Assembly: GCF_002270355.1 (NCBI RefSeq)
Contig: NZ_NJFZ01000015.1
Location: 248,001-312,000, forward strand
DNA length: 64,000 nt
From: Flectobacillus sp. BAB-3569
GTDB taxonomy: Bacteria > Bacteroidota > Bacteroidia > Cytophagales > Spirosomataceae
Reading direction: 5' to 3'
Part shown: piece by piece, positions 33,611-44,553 of the stretch
Position numbering within the stretch: the first letter of the stretch is position 1
How the letters are laid out: every line of letters starts with the position of its first letter
Notes under the pieces: model-generated
Told to the model about the DNA's origin: nothing
Database searches by the model: none
The model's input: the letters and a program-made list of their open reading frames with translations, nothing else
Position numbers and translations under genes: made by a program

Positions 33611-35629
33611 TTAGATTTTGACAATCGTCACCTCAACTCTTCTATTAAGCTTTCGTTTTTCTTCCGAATTGTTGCTTGCTATAGGTCTTGTAGAGCCATA
33701 GCCTTGGATTTGGATGCGTTTTTCTTCAATACCATTTTTAATAAGGTAGCCTTTCACTTCGGTGACACGTTGCTTCGAAAGCTTTAAGTTTTCGTTCCAA
33801 TCTCCTTGATTATCAGTATGTCCTTCGAGCATAATTTCCATTTTGGGATTTTCTCTCATGGTTGCCACAATATGGTTTAACTCTTGGAAGGAGGCGGGCA
33901 ATAATTCGTATTTACTTTGTTCAAAAAACACACTGTTGAGCGTAATTTTTTGTCCAGCAGCAATAGGGAATAGGAATAAATTCTTTTTGACTTCATGAAA
34001 ATCTTTTTCATTCTCAAAATCAAGTACTTCTGAGGATGATAGATACCCTTTTTGTGAGGCAGAAATCGTATATTTTTTCTTGGTTGGAAGCATAAACTTA
34101 TAGTCCCCCGTAGCTGGGTCAAACGTTACACATACCGTATCTCCGTCCATAGTTGACTGTACTTTTACTTTGGCACCAACAGGTTTTTTATCAGCAGAAT
34201 TGTACACCCCACCCGACACTTGTACGACTACTTCAGGTTTGATTGCCTCAGGAATTTTCAATTTGAAGATATCTTCTTCTCCGAGTGATTTTTCTTGAGA
34301 AGAAAAATACCCATAATCACCTACGGCAGAAATCGTAAAATAACCATCCCATTCAGAAGTATTAATCATCGGACCAAGATTCTGTGGTTCTGACCATTTT
34401 GTCCAAGAATCATCTAGTCTTCTCGTAACAAAAAGATCGTTGTTGCCGTAGCCAGGGAAACCTTTCGTGGAGAAATACAAGGTTTTTGAATCCGCTGCGA
34501 TAAAAGGCATTCCTTCATCTTCGGCGGTATTGACACTTTTTCCCAAGTTGACGGGTCTAGACCATGATTTGTTATCTTGTAAAAAGCTTACATACAAATC
34601 TTTACCTCCTTCGGTATCTTCCAATTGTGCTGAAATAAGGAGAATTCGACCATTGGGAGCTATGGAATATTCGGCATATTCAGACTTGTTTTTGAAGTCG
34701 GCAATCGCTACCTGCTCAGGAAATCCCCAGCCTGAAGCGGTCTTCTGAGAAATAGAAATCCCTTTACTCATTTCGCCATTGGGCATGTACACATTGTTGA
34801 GCAACAAAGTTTTACCGTCAGGATAGATAGCACAAATGGCATTATGCTCTGAATTATTGATTGGTTCAGGAAAAGGTTTGGCTGGTCCCCATGTTTTGTC
34901 GGCTTGAAGCTCAGAAAACCAAATATCTTGCTTTTTGGCATAACCCACATTGGCTGGGTGTTTCCAACGAGTATAATACAAGGTTTTTCCATCGGGAGCA
35001 ATCACAGGCGCTAATTCACGAAATTCTGAATTCACATTTTTTCCTAAATTTTCTTTCACAATCTGACTTGGCATATTATTGGCCAAATTGATGAAGGCTT
35101 TGATGGGCTGGTCGGACTGCGAAATTGCAATAGCATCAATTTGATTCCATCCTTTTACTTTTGAAGTATTAAGACTTACTCTCACCGAACGAACTTTGAA
35201 TGTTGTCATTTGATTAAGTATCAAATTCAGCATTTTACCGAGTTCATTTGTGGGAGGGGTATTATTGATCCAGATAGGATGGATATTATTATTTTCATCA
35301 AAAACATCAACATGTGTGATAGCACCCTGACCAAAGTTTTCGGCAATTGCAATTTGGCGGACTGGCATGAGGGTATCAAAACTAACGATGATGAATTCCT
35401 CGTTGATAGAATTATTTTGGGTCATAGGTTGCCACGCACAAACCGAATAGCCCACTTGAGGTAGTTTGTTGGGTTTTCCTAAAACTTGTATTGCACGATT
35501 TTCTTTGGTCGTTTCTTTGTCTGCATACTCGCTCGAGAACGCCACGACTTTACTGGCCCAAAATGTTTTTTGTGCAAAAAGAGGAAGATTTATAAATGCA
35601 AATAGTATAAGCAAACAGACTCTATTCAT
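33611..35629 (-). CDS. OmpA-family protein with PD40 propeller, paralogue 2
   Basis: A 672-residue protein with the same domain order as its downstream neighbour: signal peptide (FINLPLFAQ), discoidin-like domain (SKVVAFSSEYADKE), PD40 repeats (ELAPVIAPDGKTLYYTRW; GMPFIAADSKTLYFSTKGF; GPMINTSEWDGYFTISAVGD), a small Ig-like domain and OmpA C-terminus (MLEGHTDNQGDWNENLKLSK; GYGSTRPIASNNSEEKRKLN). The discoidin-like part is better conserved to the family than in paralogue 1. The pair presumably arose by tandem duplication and has since diverged widely. Their close spacing suggests one transcript. Confidence 0.93.
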   Translation of the reverse strand: MNRVCLLILFAFINLPLFAQKTFWASKVVAFSSEYADKETTKENRAIQVLGKPNKLPQVGYSVCAWQPMTQNNSINEEFIIVSFDTLMPVRQIAIAENFGQGAITHVDVFDENNNIHPIWINNTPPTNELGKMLNLILNQMTTFKVRSVRVSLNTSKVKGWNQIDAIAISQSDQPIKAFINLANNMPSQIVKENLGKNVNSEFRELAPVIAPDGKTLYYTRWKHPANVGYAKKQDIWFSELQADKTWGPAKPFPEPINNSEHNAICAIYPDGKTLLLNNVYMPNGEMSKGISISQKTASGWGFPEQVAIADFKNKSEYAEYSIAPNGRILLISAQLEDTEGGKDLYVSFLQDNKSWSRPVNLGKSVNTAEDEGMPFIAADSKTLYFSTKGFPGYGNNDLFVTRRLDDSWTKWSEPQNLGPMINTSEWDGYFTISAVGDYGYFSSQEKSLGEEDIFKLKIPEAIKPEVVVQVSGGVYNSADKKPVGAKVKVQSTMDGDTVCVTFDPATGDYKFMLPTKKKYTISASQKGYLSSSEVLDFENEKDFHEVKKNLFLFPIAAGQKITLNSVFFEQSKYELLPASFQELNHIVATMRENPKMEIMLEGHTDNQGDWNENLKLSKQRVTEVKGYLIKNGIEEKRIQIQGYGSTRPIASNNSEEKRKLNRRVEVTIVKI

Positions 35630-36003
35630 AGATAATCATGAAGACGAAGAGGCTTCGATATTTAATGACTTTGGCGTAACCTTAAAAACTGTGCCAATGT
35701 TGTACATCTCAGAGGTAAAGTTAATGTAAAAAAACTTTTATTATGCTAAAATGATATAATTCTGCGAGGGATTTAACTATTTTTAATGGAATGCGGAAAG
35801 ATAAAACGAAAATAGATTTTCCGAGAAGAACAGCTTAAATGAAGATAGAAGTATAAGGAAGTTTTTGCTGAGTAATGATGCTATTGAGGTATGATTGTTT
35901 TGGGAGGAATGCTTTGACGAGAAATTATCTTGAAGATTATTACTTAGCCGTATGTGCTAGGCTTGAGCTTACGGCATAAAGCCTAGCGCATACGACTGAT
36001 ATA
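35630..36003. other. Gene-free stretch with an inverted heptad hairpin
   Basis: No gene is seen. The stretch holds the upstream region of the OmpA pair and a 16-base inverted repeat near its rpe end (35949-35994). No exact TAnnTTTG box was found for the OmpA genes. Confidence 0.5.
35949..35994 (-). repeat. Inverted GGCTT-type heptad pair after rpe
   Basis: CGTATGTGCTAGGCTT and AAGCCTAGCGCATACG are inverted copies with one mismatch (15 of 16), 14 bases apart, and show the same seven-base phase as other tracts. It follows the minus-strand rpe stop within 10 bases, so it may act as its terminator, though no T run follows. Confidence 0.6.
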
Positions 36004-36663
36004 CTATATCTGAATATTTTTCAAATTCGCAATTGTTGCTTGTGGGTTTGGAGCGTTAAAAACAAAGCTTCCTGCTACTAAGGCGTCGGCACCTGCCTCA
36101 ATCAACTTAGTACCAGTTTCTTGATTTACTCCACCGTCGATTTCAATAATCGTATTCAAACCTCTTGAATCAATCATTTGGCGCAAACGAAGAACTTTAT
36201 CGTAAGTAGATTCTATGAATTTTTGTCCACCAAAGCCAGGGTTTACCGACATCAATAATACCATGTCACAATCAGGCAAAATTTCATCAAGTACCGAAAG
36301 AGAAGTGCCAGGGTTTAATACCACACCAGCGACACATCCCAATGATTTGATTTGTTGTAATGTACGGAGAATATGCGTACAAGCTTCATAGTGAACGGTA
36401 ATATTGGTTGCACCGATTCTTTTGAATTCCTCCAAATATCTATCAGGTTTTTCAATCATCAAGTGTACGTCCAAAGGTTTTTTTGCATGACGATTAATGG
36501 CCTCAATTACAGGCATACCAAAAGAAATATTTGGCACAAAAGCACCGTCCATTACGTCGATATGAAACCAGTCTGCTTGCGAGTTGTTGACCATTTCTAC
36601 ATCTCGCTGAAGATTCGCAAAATCCGCCGCTAATACCGACGGAGCAATAATGATATTTTTCAT
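36004..36663 (-). CDS. rpe: Ribulose-phosphate 3-epimerase
   Basis: A 219-residue TIM barrel interconverting D-ribulose 5-phosphate and D-xylulose 5-phosphate in the pentose phosphate pathway. Family signatures are complete: IAPSVLAADFANLQRDVEMV with the start of the barrel, DWFHIDVMDGAFVPNISFG with the metal-binding His and Asp, LDVHLMIEKPDRYLEEF (His), LLMSVNPGFGGQKFI (the phosphate-side MSVNPGFGGQ loop) and IEIDGGVN (catalytic Asp). A -7 box ends five bases before the start codon. Confidence 0.97.
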   Translation of the reverse strand: MKNIIIAPSVLAADFANLQRDVEMVNNSQADWFHIDVMDGAFVPNISFGMPVIEAINRHAKKPLDVHLMIEKPDRYLEEFKRIGATNITVHYEACTHILRTLQQIKSLGCVAGVVLNPGTSLSVLDEILPDCDMVLLMSVNPGFGGQKFIESTYDKVLRLRQMIDSRGLNTIIEIDGGVNQETGTKLIEAGADALVAGSFVFNAPNPQATIANLKNIQI

Positions 36664-36667
36664 GCCG

Positions 36668-36675
36668 CAAAATTA
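36668..36675 (-). promoter_or_regulatory. -7 box of rpe, close to the start codon
   Basis: Minus-strand TAATTTTG is an exact TAnnTTTG match only four bases from the ATG, which would place the transcript start at or next to the start codon. No clear -33 TTG was found. Confidence 0.4.
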
Positions 36676-36711
36676 AAGGAATCTTGTGCAGGAAAAAAGA
36701 AAAAAGCGGTA

Positions 36712-37266
36712 TTATCGAATGAGATAAAGGGCAGAAAGGGTGACTTGCGTTAGACGATAGCCTTCGCCCATAGGTCTTGGAGCTGTCCAGACATTAGCAG
36801 AGGTTTGAAAGATAGCTTCCATTCTCAGATGTTGCTGAATTTTAAGCCCAATTCCTAAGTTGCCTCCAAAGTCGTAGGTCTTTTGGGAGGTGATGTAGGA
36901 AAATTCTCTTTCAAGCTGATAGCTGGCATAAGGACCAACAACACAATAGGCTTTGGAATCGCCAAGATTAATTTTTGCTAACAATGAAAAGTCAATATAG
37001 GGAGATTGAAAGGTAATTCCTCTTCTTTTAAACCCTTTTTTCGTGTATAAAATTTCGGGACTTAACAGTATATCACTAGTCAATGGGAGTTGACCAAAAA
37101 TGCCAAAATGGTAAGCGTAAATATTATTGTTGGGATCATTCAATAGGCCTGTTCCTGCATGTGAGGTGGCATTGCCACCTGCTTTTACCCCAAAATTGAC
37201 ACCATCTTGCGTGAAAGCAGTCCAACAGACTCCGAGGATGCAATAGATCAGTATAAATTTTTTCAT
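36712..37266 (-). CDS. Small outer-membrane beta-barrel protein (PorT-like)
   Basis: A 184-residue protein with signal peptide (MKKFILIYCILGVCWTAFTQ) and about eight amphipathic strands (NFGVKAGGNATSHAG; HFGIFGQLPLTSDILLSPEI; LYTKKG; YALY-like ending QVTLSALYLIR), as in the outer-membrane beta-barrel / PorT family of Bacteroidota. The function is unknown; PorT itself takes part in T9SS assembly but the family is broad. It is a single gene with its own -7 box upstream (minus-strand TACTTTTG at 37312-37319). Confidence 0.8.
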   Translation of the reverse strand: MKKFILIYCILGVCWTAFTQDGVNFGVKAGGNATSHAGTGLLNDPNNNIYAYHFGIFGQLPLTSDILLSPEILYTKKGFKRRGITFQSPYIDFSLLAKINLGDSKAYCVVGPYASYQLEREFSYITSQKTYDFGGNLGIGLKIQQHLRMEAIFQTSANVWTAPRPMGEGYRLTQVTLSALYLIR

Positions 37267-37311
37267 AAGGATTTTTATTTTCTACTTGGCACTAAACATA
37301 AAAGGTTCGAA

Positions 37312-37319
37312 CAAAAGTA
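37312..37319 (-). promoter_or_regulatory. -7 box of the small barrel gene
   Basis: Minus-strand TACTTTTG is an exact TAnnTTTG match 45 bases before the start codon. Confidence 0.5.
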
Positions 37320-37464
37320 TTTTCAAAGGTCTTGTAATCAGCACTTCTTTCATGATTAAGCCTTTTTGCTTAAAGTATTTGAAGCAAAAATCTGATTTTT
37401 GAATTATCTTGGTCAAAAATTAGACCGAAAACATGAATCTATCTCAAAAAATAGATTTTACTAG

Positions 37465-39480
<2,016 letters not shown>

Positions 39481-39548
39481 AAACGAGAATTTTATTAAAA
39501 TTTCTGGGGTATTGAAAACAATACTCTACCAAACTCAAATCAATTATA

Positions 39549-40430
39549 ATGAGACCAAAATTTCATGGTGTAGCTCCCGCATTAGTAACGCCAATGCATG
39601 AGGATGGGAGTATTAACTACGATGGGTTAAAATCTTTAATCCAACACGTAAGCGACGGAGGTGTAGATTATTTGGTTGTTCAGGGAACAACAGGTGAGTC
39701 CGCAACAACTTCTAAAGACGAGAAGAAACGTATATTGGAATTTGTCAAGGAACACAACTACAAGAACCTTCCAATCGTGTACGGTGTAGGTGGAAACAAC
39801 ACGCCTGAAGTGGTCAAATATTTGAAGGAAGTAGATTTGACAGGTGTAGACGCTATCTTGTCAGTATGTCCATATTATAACAAACCTGGCGCTCGTGGTG
39901 TGATTGCACACTATACTGCCATTGCAGATGCTTCACCAGTTCCTGTGATTATGTATAATATTCCAGGTCGTACAGGCATTAATATGTCTGCATCAACAAC
40001 CTTGACGTTGGCTCAGCATCCAAACATTATCGGTATCAAAGAAGCATCTTGTATTATCGAGCAATGTATGGAAATCTACAAAGGAAAGCCTCAGGACTTC
40101 TTGTTGATTTCAGGCGATGACGTGCAGGCTGTTCCAATTATTGCTTGTGGTGGTGTGGGTGTTATGTCGGTTATCGCTAACGCTATTCCTACCAAATTTA
40201 CTAACATGATTCACGCTGCTTTGGATGGTGATTTCAAAGGTGCTCGCGATGTTTTGGGTGATTTCTTGGCGATTGACCCATTGTTGTACGAAGAGGGTAA
40301 CCCAGTAGGAGTGAAGAAGATTCTTGAAATTAAAGGTCTTGCAGAATCTCACGTTCGATTGCCGCTTGTGAAAGCTTCGGAAGAACTTGGCGAAAGAATG
40401 AAAGTGGTTTTGGCCAACGATAACTTGTAA
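39549..40430 (+). CDS. dapA: 4-hydroxy-tetrahydrodipicolinate synthase
   Basis: A 293-residue TIM barrel condensing pyruvate with aspartate semialdehyde at the first step of lysine and diaminopimelate synthesis. GTTGESATTSKDEKKRILEF holds the conserved Thr pair, YYNKPGARGVIAHY the active-site Tyr, VIMYNIPGRTGINM the second Tyr and Arg, and IGIKEASC the Schiff-base K164. GDDVQAVPIIACGGVGVMSV is the usual third loop. Codon choice is like that of highly expressed genes. Confidence 0.97.
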   Translation: MRPKFHGVAPALVTPMHEDGSINYDGLKSLIQHVSDGGVDYLVVQGTTGESATTSKDEKKRILEFVKEHNYKNLPIVYGVGGNNTPEVVKYLKEVDLTGVDAILSVCPYYNKPGARGVIAHYTAIADASPVPVIMYNIPGRTGINMSASTTLTLAQHPNIIGIKEASCIIEQCMEIYKGKPQDFLLISGDDVQAVPIIACGGVGVMSVIANAIPTKFTNMIHAALDGDFKGARDVLGDFLAIDPLLYEEGNPVGVKKILEIKGLAESHVRLPLVKASEELGERMKVVLANDNL

Positions 40431-40438
40431 TATTTTTG

Positions 40439-40468
40439 TCGCCTCATGCTTTTGCTTGGGGCGATTTT
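40439..40468 (+). terminator. Possible terminator of dapA
   Basis: TCGCC and GGCGA pair around a ~15-base loop ten bases after the stop codon and run into TTTTAT. The stem is short. Confidence 0.5.
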
Positions 40469-40484
40469 ATTTTGTAAATGTTGA

Positions 40485-40552
40485 GTAGTGAGCTGTGTGT
40501 GAGTTTACCAAATGCTTTTTACTTAAGGCCTACGGCTTACAGCTCTATCATG
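40485..40552. repeat. Heptad-phase tract downstream of dapA
   Basis: Words of seven bases recur: TTGAGTA, GTGAGCT on the left and TTAAGGC, CTACGGC, TTACAGC on the right. Both word types (TCA/TGA and GGC) found elsewhere in the window occur together. Confidence 0.55.
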
Positions 40553-40588
40553 TAATAACACTTTGTTACCTATAAATAAAAATTAACT

Positions 40589-40891
40589 ATGTTCGTTCAT
40601 ATTGTAAACTTCTGGTTGAAACCAGATTTGTCGGTTGAAGACCGTCAGAAATTTGTAGAAGGGGTAAGTTCACTTGGAACTATTGAAGGTTTGGTAACTT
40701 TTAATGTAGGTACACCTGCTGACACCGACCGTCCTGTGATTGATAGAAGCTACGATTATAACCTTTTAACAGTTTTTAACAACATAGAAGGACACGATAA
40801 ATACCAAGTTGATCCAATCCACCTTAAATTTGTGGACGAATGTAAACATCTCTGGGATAGAGTACTAATTTATGATGCAGAAAGTATTTAA
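40589..40891 (+). CDS. Dabb-domain (stress-responsive A/B barrel) protein
   Basis: A 100-residue ferredoxin-like-fold protein: FVHIVNFWLKPDLSVEDRQK at the N-terminus and DLYLVLTVFNN-like strands (YDYNLLTVFNNIEGHDKYQV), ending DPIHLKFVDECKHLWDRVLI, match the Dabb dimeric alpha/beta barrel. The function is not known; relatives include stress-induced proteins and small enzymes acting on aromatic polyketides. The next gene starts 20 bases before its stop, so they are translated as one unit. Confidence 0.85.
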   Translation: MFVHIVNFWLKPDLSVEDRQKFVEGVSSLGTIEGLVTFNVGTPADTDRPVIDRSYDYNLLTVFNNIEGHDKYQVDPIHLKFVDECKHLWDRVLIYDAESI

Positions 40892-41366
40892 TAATTCAAT
40901 TGTAAAAGGGCTGGCTTCGATATTATTTATCGGCTTAGTGTTGTCTTGTAACAAACCACCCTCAACGAGTTCTTACTATCGTCCGAATTATGAAAGAGGA
41001 GGTTATGATTCTGGTGTTGGCTTAAATTTTGGTATTGATGAAAAATATCCTATCGAAATTTTGCAAGGAACAGATAAACCTGCAAATGCTTTTGAGGAGA
41101 TAGAAAACCTGAAAATTGAGGGTGAATATCCGCTTACAACTGACCAAGAATATAAAGGTCGTATGTTGAAAAGAGGAAATGATGAGCAACAAAAAAGAGA
41201 CTTGTTGAAGCAAATGGTTGAAAAAGCGCAGGATTTGGGTGCAAGTGGCCTAATGAATGTGAATTATAAAGTATTCTCTACAGCTTCAACTTCGGGTTAT
41301 ATTTTGACAGGAAAAGCTTTCCGATATGTCATAAAGCCACAAGTAAAACCTGCTAAGAATTACTAA
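40872..41366 (+). CDS. Lipoprotein of unknown function, 164 residues
   Basis: The signal peptide ends at a lipobox VLSC with the modified Cys at residue 26. The mature part has a Tyr/Gly-rich linker and a domain of ~110 residues (YPIEILQGTDKPANAFEEIE; LLKQMVEKAQDLGASGLMNV; GYILTGKAFRYVIKP) that recalls the YbjQ-like/DUF74-type fold, in which AxxLGAdalv precedes a final strand and gain is seen in the pattern VEKAQDLGASGLMNVNYKV. That resemblance is weak. The gene overlaps the Dabb gene by 20 bases. A second ATG follows the first codon. Confidence 0.75.
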   Translation: MMQKVFNNSIVKGLASILFIGLVLSCNKPPSTSSYYRPNYERGGYDSGVGLNFGIDEKYPIEILQGTDKPANAFEEIENLKIEGEYPLTTDQEYKGRMLKRGNDEQQKRDLLKQMVEKAQDLGASGLMNVNYKVFSTASTSGYILTGKAFRYVIKPQVKPAKNY

Positions 41367-41377
41367 CAGTGTTTATT

Positions 41378-41470
41378 GAGTGAATGGTGGTTGAGTGAAG
41401 GAGTGATTTTTAAAAATTCATATTAAAAATAATTACTCATTCACTCAACCAAATCATTCAGTTAGAGATA
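41378..41470. repeat. Inverted heptad tracts between convergent genes
   Basis: GGTTGAGTGAA (41389-41399) and TTCACTCAACC (41440-41450) are exact inverted copies within tracts of seven-base phase (TGAGTGA words and their complements). They lie between convergent genes and could serve as a two-way terminator. Confidence 0.7.
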
Positions 41471-41505
41471 ACTCATCGTACTCAGCTCGACATAATTACC
41501 CTATC

Positions 41506-42432
41506 TTATTTACAAAAATTATATGCTGCTGATAAATGGTTCTTTTTACCAGTTTCAAAAATCGTATGTTTCTGATAAACTTTTCCTTTTAAAACATCAT
41601 TCATAAAGGTTAGGATATACGCTTGATTTTTATTGAAAAGTTCGGCGCTATATTCATGCCCACCTCCACAATATGTGTACAAGTGCGTCATTCCTTTCAT
41701 GCTTTTCAGGTGATTGAAAATGGAATAAGACCCAAACAGCATCAACCATCCCGATGAATTTACAGGGCAATAATGGTGAGCAGCAGTTCCGTAAGGCACT
41801 GTCACATCTCCATTGCCATGAAAGAACAACATGGGCAGTTTATTTTCTTTGGTGATTAAATTCAAATCCATGATAGCTCCAGCACCAGAGATTAATCCTG
41901 CATATTTGAATCCTTCAGGAAGCGTTTTTCCGTACATCTTCATTAAATTCTGATTCCAAAAAGCGGCGTGTAAAATAGTTTCACCCCCCGCACTCGAGCC
42001 TGCAATAAAGATTTTAGCAGGGTCGATATGATATGAATCAGCCTTATCAATAAAAAATAGAGTAGAAAGCCATAAGTCATTCACCCCAAAATTAAACGCT
42101 TTTATTTTTTCTGGTAAAATACCATCGCAGCTAAACTTTTTGTTTTTCATGTATAAGGTATAGCTGATGGTTGCTGCAGCGTAGCCGTTCTGAGCCATGA
42201 ATTTACAGAAAGCAAATCCGCCATCACGCGAGCCCCCAGAGAAACCTCCGCCATGTACAAAAATGACTAATGGAAGTTTTTCAGAAGATGATGCTTTTTC
42301 GGGAAGAAATAGGTCTAAGTCCAAACGCAGAGTATCGTTTTGGAAATAAGTTAAAGTTTGCTGTTTTTGAGCAAAGCTCTGGACGCCACAAAGAAATAGA
42401 AATGCTAAGATTAAATGTTTTTGGATTTTCAT
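41506..42432 (-). CDS. Secreted alpha/beta-hydrolase (esterase, BD-FAE-like)
   Basis: A 308-residue hydrolase. The start is the ATG of MKIQKHLILAFLFLCGVQSF, which opens a signal peptide ending SFAQ. LPLVIFVHGGGFSGGSRDGG is the oxyanion-hole loop; IFIAGSSAGGETILHAAFWN is the nucleophile elbow with Ser in GSSAG; MLFFHGNGDVTVPYG gives the Asp and YCGGGHEYS the His. All three catalytic residues are present. Such esterases remove acetyl or feruloyl groups from plant polysaccharides or cleave small esters. It stands alone. Confidence 0.88.
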   Translation of the reverse strand: MKIQKHLILAFLFLCGVQSFAQKQQTLTYFQNDTLRLDLDLFLPEKASSSEKLPLVIFVHGGGFSGGSRDGGFAFCKFMAQNGYAAATISYTLYMKNKKFSCDGILPEKIKAFNFGVNDLWLSTLFFIDKADSYHIDPAKIFIAGSSAGGETILHAAFWNQNLMKMYGKTLPEGFKYAGLISGAGAIMDLNLITKENKLPMLFFHGNGDVTVPYGTAAHHYCPVNSSGWLMLFGSYSIFNHLKSMKGMTHLYTYCGGGHEYSAELFNKNQAYILTFMNDVLKGKVYQKHTIFETGKKNHLSAAYNFCK

Positions 42433-42801
42433 ATGATGTACTGATTTTAGGTTATTCTGCAAGACTTTGCTTTTAGGTCAAATATACCAGCTTTTTTAGA
42501 AAGCCTTTCCCTGATTTACCCCAACATATACCAAACATTAACTAAAATAATTTCAGATCAAGATTGTTTGTTAGACACTTAATTGATTAACTGTGAAGGC
42601 TTTGAGTAGTTTTTGGGTGTTTGAAGAATGAAGAATTCTGACTTCCCAAATATTGAGTTTTATGTCATACTCAATAATTTCAATATGTCAAATAAAAAGG
42701 AAAGCATAAACGGCTTAAAGCTTAAAATTAATCTCTATATTCCTGATTGGCTGTTAATATGCCATAAAGTTTAAGTAAATTGAGAAGGAATTTTTGATTA
42801 A
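42433..42801. other. Gene-free AT-rich stretch
   Basis: Upstream region of the esterase on one side and of a decayed gene on the other. No reading frame, hairpin or repeat could be supported. Confidence 0.5.
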
Positions 42802-43182
42802 GACAATACGATAATTATTATCAATCAAATAGCGCAAAATAAGTTAGATTTTAGATTGGTTGCCAAACGATATTGAATGACCAATCTTTTGATTTTGCAT
42901 TAATTTTCACACAGGTAAAAACTTTATTTCCAATTCAATTAGTCTATAATTCGGAAATATATCAAAAAGCAATAAATACAATTCCTTTAAAACCTACTTA
43001 TACTTCCGTTGTGATTTTGAAAACATTTTCAACTAGAATAGCTTTAGGGAAACTGGAAAAACTCCCGAAAAGCGAGCAGCACAAAACCATAATTGCATTG
43101 TTGTGGATCTTTAAAGGATACATTTAGAATAAATGTGGAATGTAAAAATATGTGTAATCATAAGTGGCACAACCTTAATTAG
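42802..43182 (+). pseudogene. DUF5958-like gene remnant with several frameshifts
   Basis: Three pieces in different frames read as one protein. From 42802: IIINQIAQNKLDF, like the DUF5958 start (INxxAQGK). From 42873: LNDQSFDFALIFTQ, then AINTIPLKPTYTSVVILKTF and LGKLEKLPKSEQHKTIIALL WIFK, matching the family core (ikPTyTp.viL......l.Ki..Lp...r.k.f.lLl.lF). From 43117: DTFRINVECKNMCNHKWHNL, the family ending (aD.rRr..C...C.HWWH.L). No start codon is visible in the first piece and at least two shifts are needed, so this is decayed. The family recall is from memory. It lies next to two insertion sequences. Confidence 0.6.
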
Positions 43183-43449
43183 TAAGGCCTTTGATGTTGC
43201 ACATAGGAAGGGGATAAAAGTAATTGAACAGGATAATACATAACCCCGTTGAACATAGAAAAATAACTCAAGATTAGCAATTTAACCCCTAGAGCGTTAC
43301 AAATTTATATTTCACATTTACCAAAAACACGAAGTCTTTTCGTTGGTATCAAGCAGATGCCCACACACTAACAAACCTAGACATATCTCAAAACTTTAAA
43401 AGAATGAAAAAAATTAGTTACTCAGAAGCTAAAAATAATTACAAGTTAA
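43183..43449. other. Unassigned stretch between pseudogene and IS5-type element
   Basis: No recognisable reading frame, repeat or promoter. Probably more decayed sequence of the same island. Confidence 0.35.
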
Positions 43450-43451
43450 TA

Positions 43452-44427
43452 GACTTTATCACGGTTTATTATTTATTGTTCTGAAAGTAACTCTAAGATT
43501 ATGTAATCCAACAGCAATATCCATGATTCGATCTAGGATTTGACTGGTTCTCAGGCGTATTTTCTCCTTGACGACTCTTAATCTTTTTACCCCTGCAAAA
43601 GCATGTTCTACTCTGACTCTTACTTGGGCAATTGCTTTGTTAATTTGCTTCTGAAGGGTAGTTAATGGGTGGTGTTTTGAGCTTTTATAAGGTAAAATAA
43701 CATTTTCATTCTCTTTATGAGCCCCTAAAAATCCTAAGTCAGCTATTATCGTTACTGGGGAAGGTTTAAGACTTATTTCATCCCATAAGGTTTTATCATG
43801 CAGACTTCCCTCGTAGGTTTCTCCAAGATAATGGATGTAAGTATTGGAATCTGAAAATACTAAGTTTTTTACAGTATGTGTCTTCTTTTTCCCACTATAA
43901 AACTCTTTTTGAAGCTCATAGTCTGTACTTCTACTAACCTGTCTTTCAGTGACATCACATAAAATATAATCTAAGTTTTCATCAATAGTAAAACTACCCT
44001 GACGCTGAGCTAGAAAGTTTAAACGATCTAAGGTTTCATGTAAAACCACCAAGAGATACTTGATCCATTCACTTACTTTTGACTGGCATATCCCAGAATA
44101 CTCTGCCATAAAAGATTGACTAGGGTTTTGCTTTAAGTAGTGCAATATGAACTTTAGTTTGGCTTCATTCCCATACAGGCTACTTAACTTAGATTCTTTA
44201 ACTTGTTTATACTTGCGTAAAGTCCCTTTGAGGGTATAGTTGCTAACTTCGTTCCTCCATAAGAGGACAAAAAACTGAATATAAATGTGTGTATTCTCTA
44301 TGATTAAGTGTAGTTAATGTGTTAATTTTGTTCATGGCTCGTCTTTTTTAGTTTGTTTGGTTTTGCGACTACAAATCTAAAAAATTCAAGCCTTTTTTTA
44401 TGATACTTCTGAAACCGTGATAAAGTC
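43452..44427. mobile_element. IS5-family insertion sequence, complete ends
   Basis: The ends GACTTTATCACGGTTT at 43452 and its complement ending at 44427 are exact inverted repeats, and both are flanked by TA (43450-43451 and 44428-44429), the target duplication usual for several IS5 groups. The flanking sequence AA just outside the TA also matches inversely, so the inverted repeat reads as 20 bases if the target is included. Length is 976 bases. The transposase gene inside needs a frameshift. Confidence 0.85.
43459..44335 (-). pseudogene. IS5-type DDE transposase, split into two frames
   Basis: The first frame starts at the ATG at 44335 (MNKINTLTTLNHREYTHLYS, 30 residues) and stops at 44243-44245. 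The second frame is open from 44313 to 43459 and carries the rest: NYTLKGTLRKYKQVKES, the HTH_Tnp_4 helices (QSFMAEYSGICQSKVSEWI), and the DDE core with Asp in LDYILCDVTERQV, Asp in VTIIADLGFLG and Glu in VRVEHAFAGVKRLR. A +1 shift near 44248 joins them smoothly (for example loss of one base in GAACGAAG). Some IS5 groups use programmed frameshifting, but no slippery run is present here, so a damaged copy is more likely. Confidence 0.75.
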
Positions 44428-44478
44428 TATTGTAGATTGACTGAGCAAGTTGAACAGACCAAGGAATAATGTTAGGCT

Positions 44479-44504
44479 TCACTCAAAGACTTTTTTCTTA
44501 ATAA
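44479..44504 (-). pseudogene. 3' end of a MORN/YwqK-like gene fragment, left of the IS3 element
   Basis: Minus-strand frame IKKKVFE followed by TGA. It continues the frame interrupted on the other side of the IS3 element (45945-46035). Together they read as one short fragment. Confidence 0.5.
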
Positions 44505-44553
44505 TGTCCTTGCCTAAAATAGGTTGCCCTGATTTTTAGCCAAGTTAAAGTAA

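Noticed and set aside
44243-44335. Programmed frameshift in the IS5-type transposase
   Set aside because: The needed shift is +1 and no slippery run or stimulatory structure could be seen; a damaged copy is the simpler reading, though not proven.
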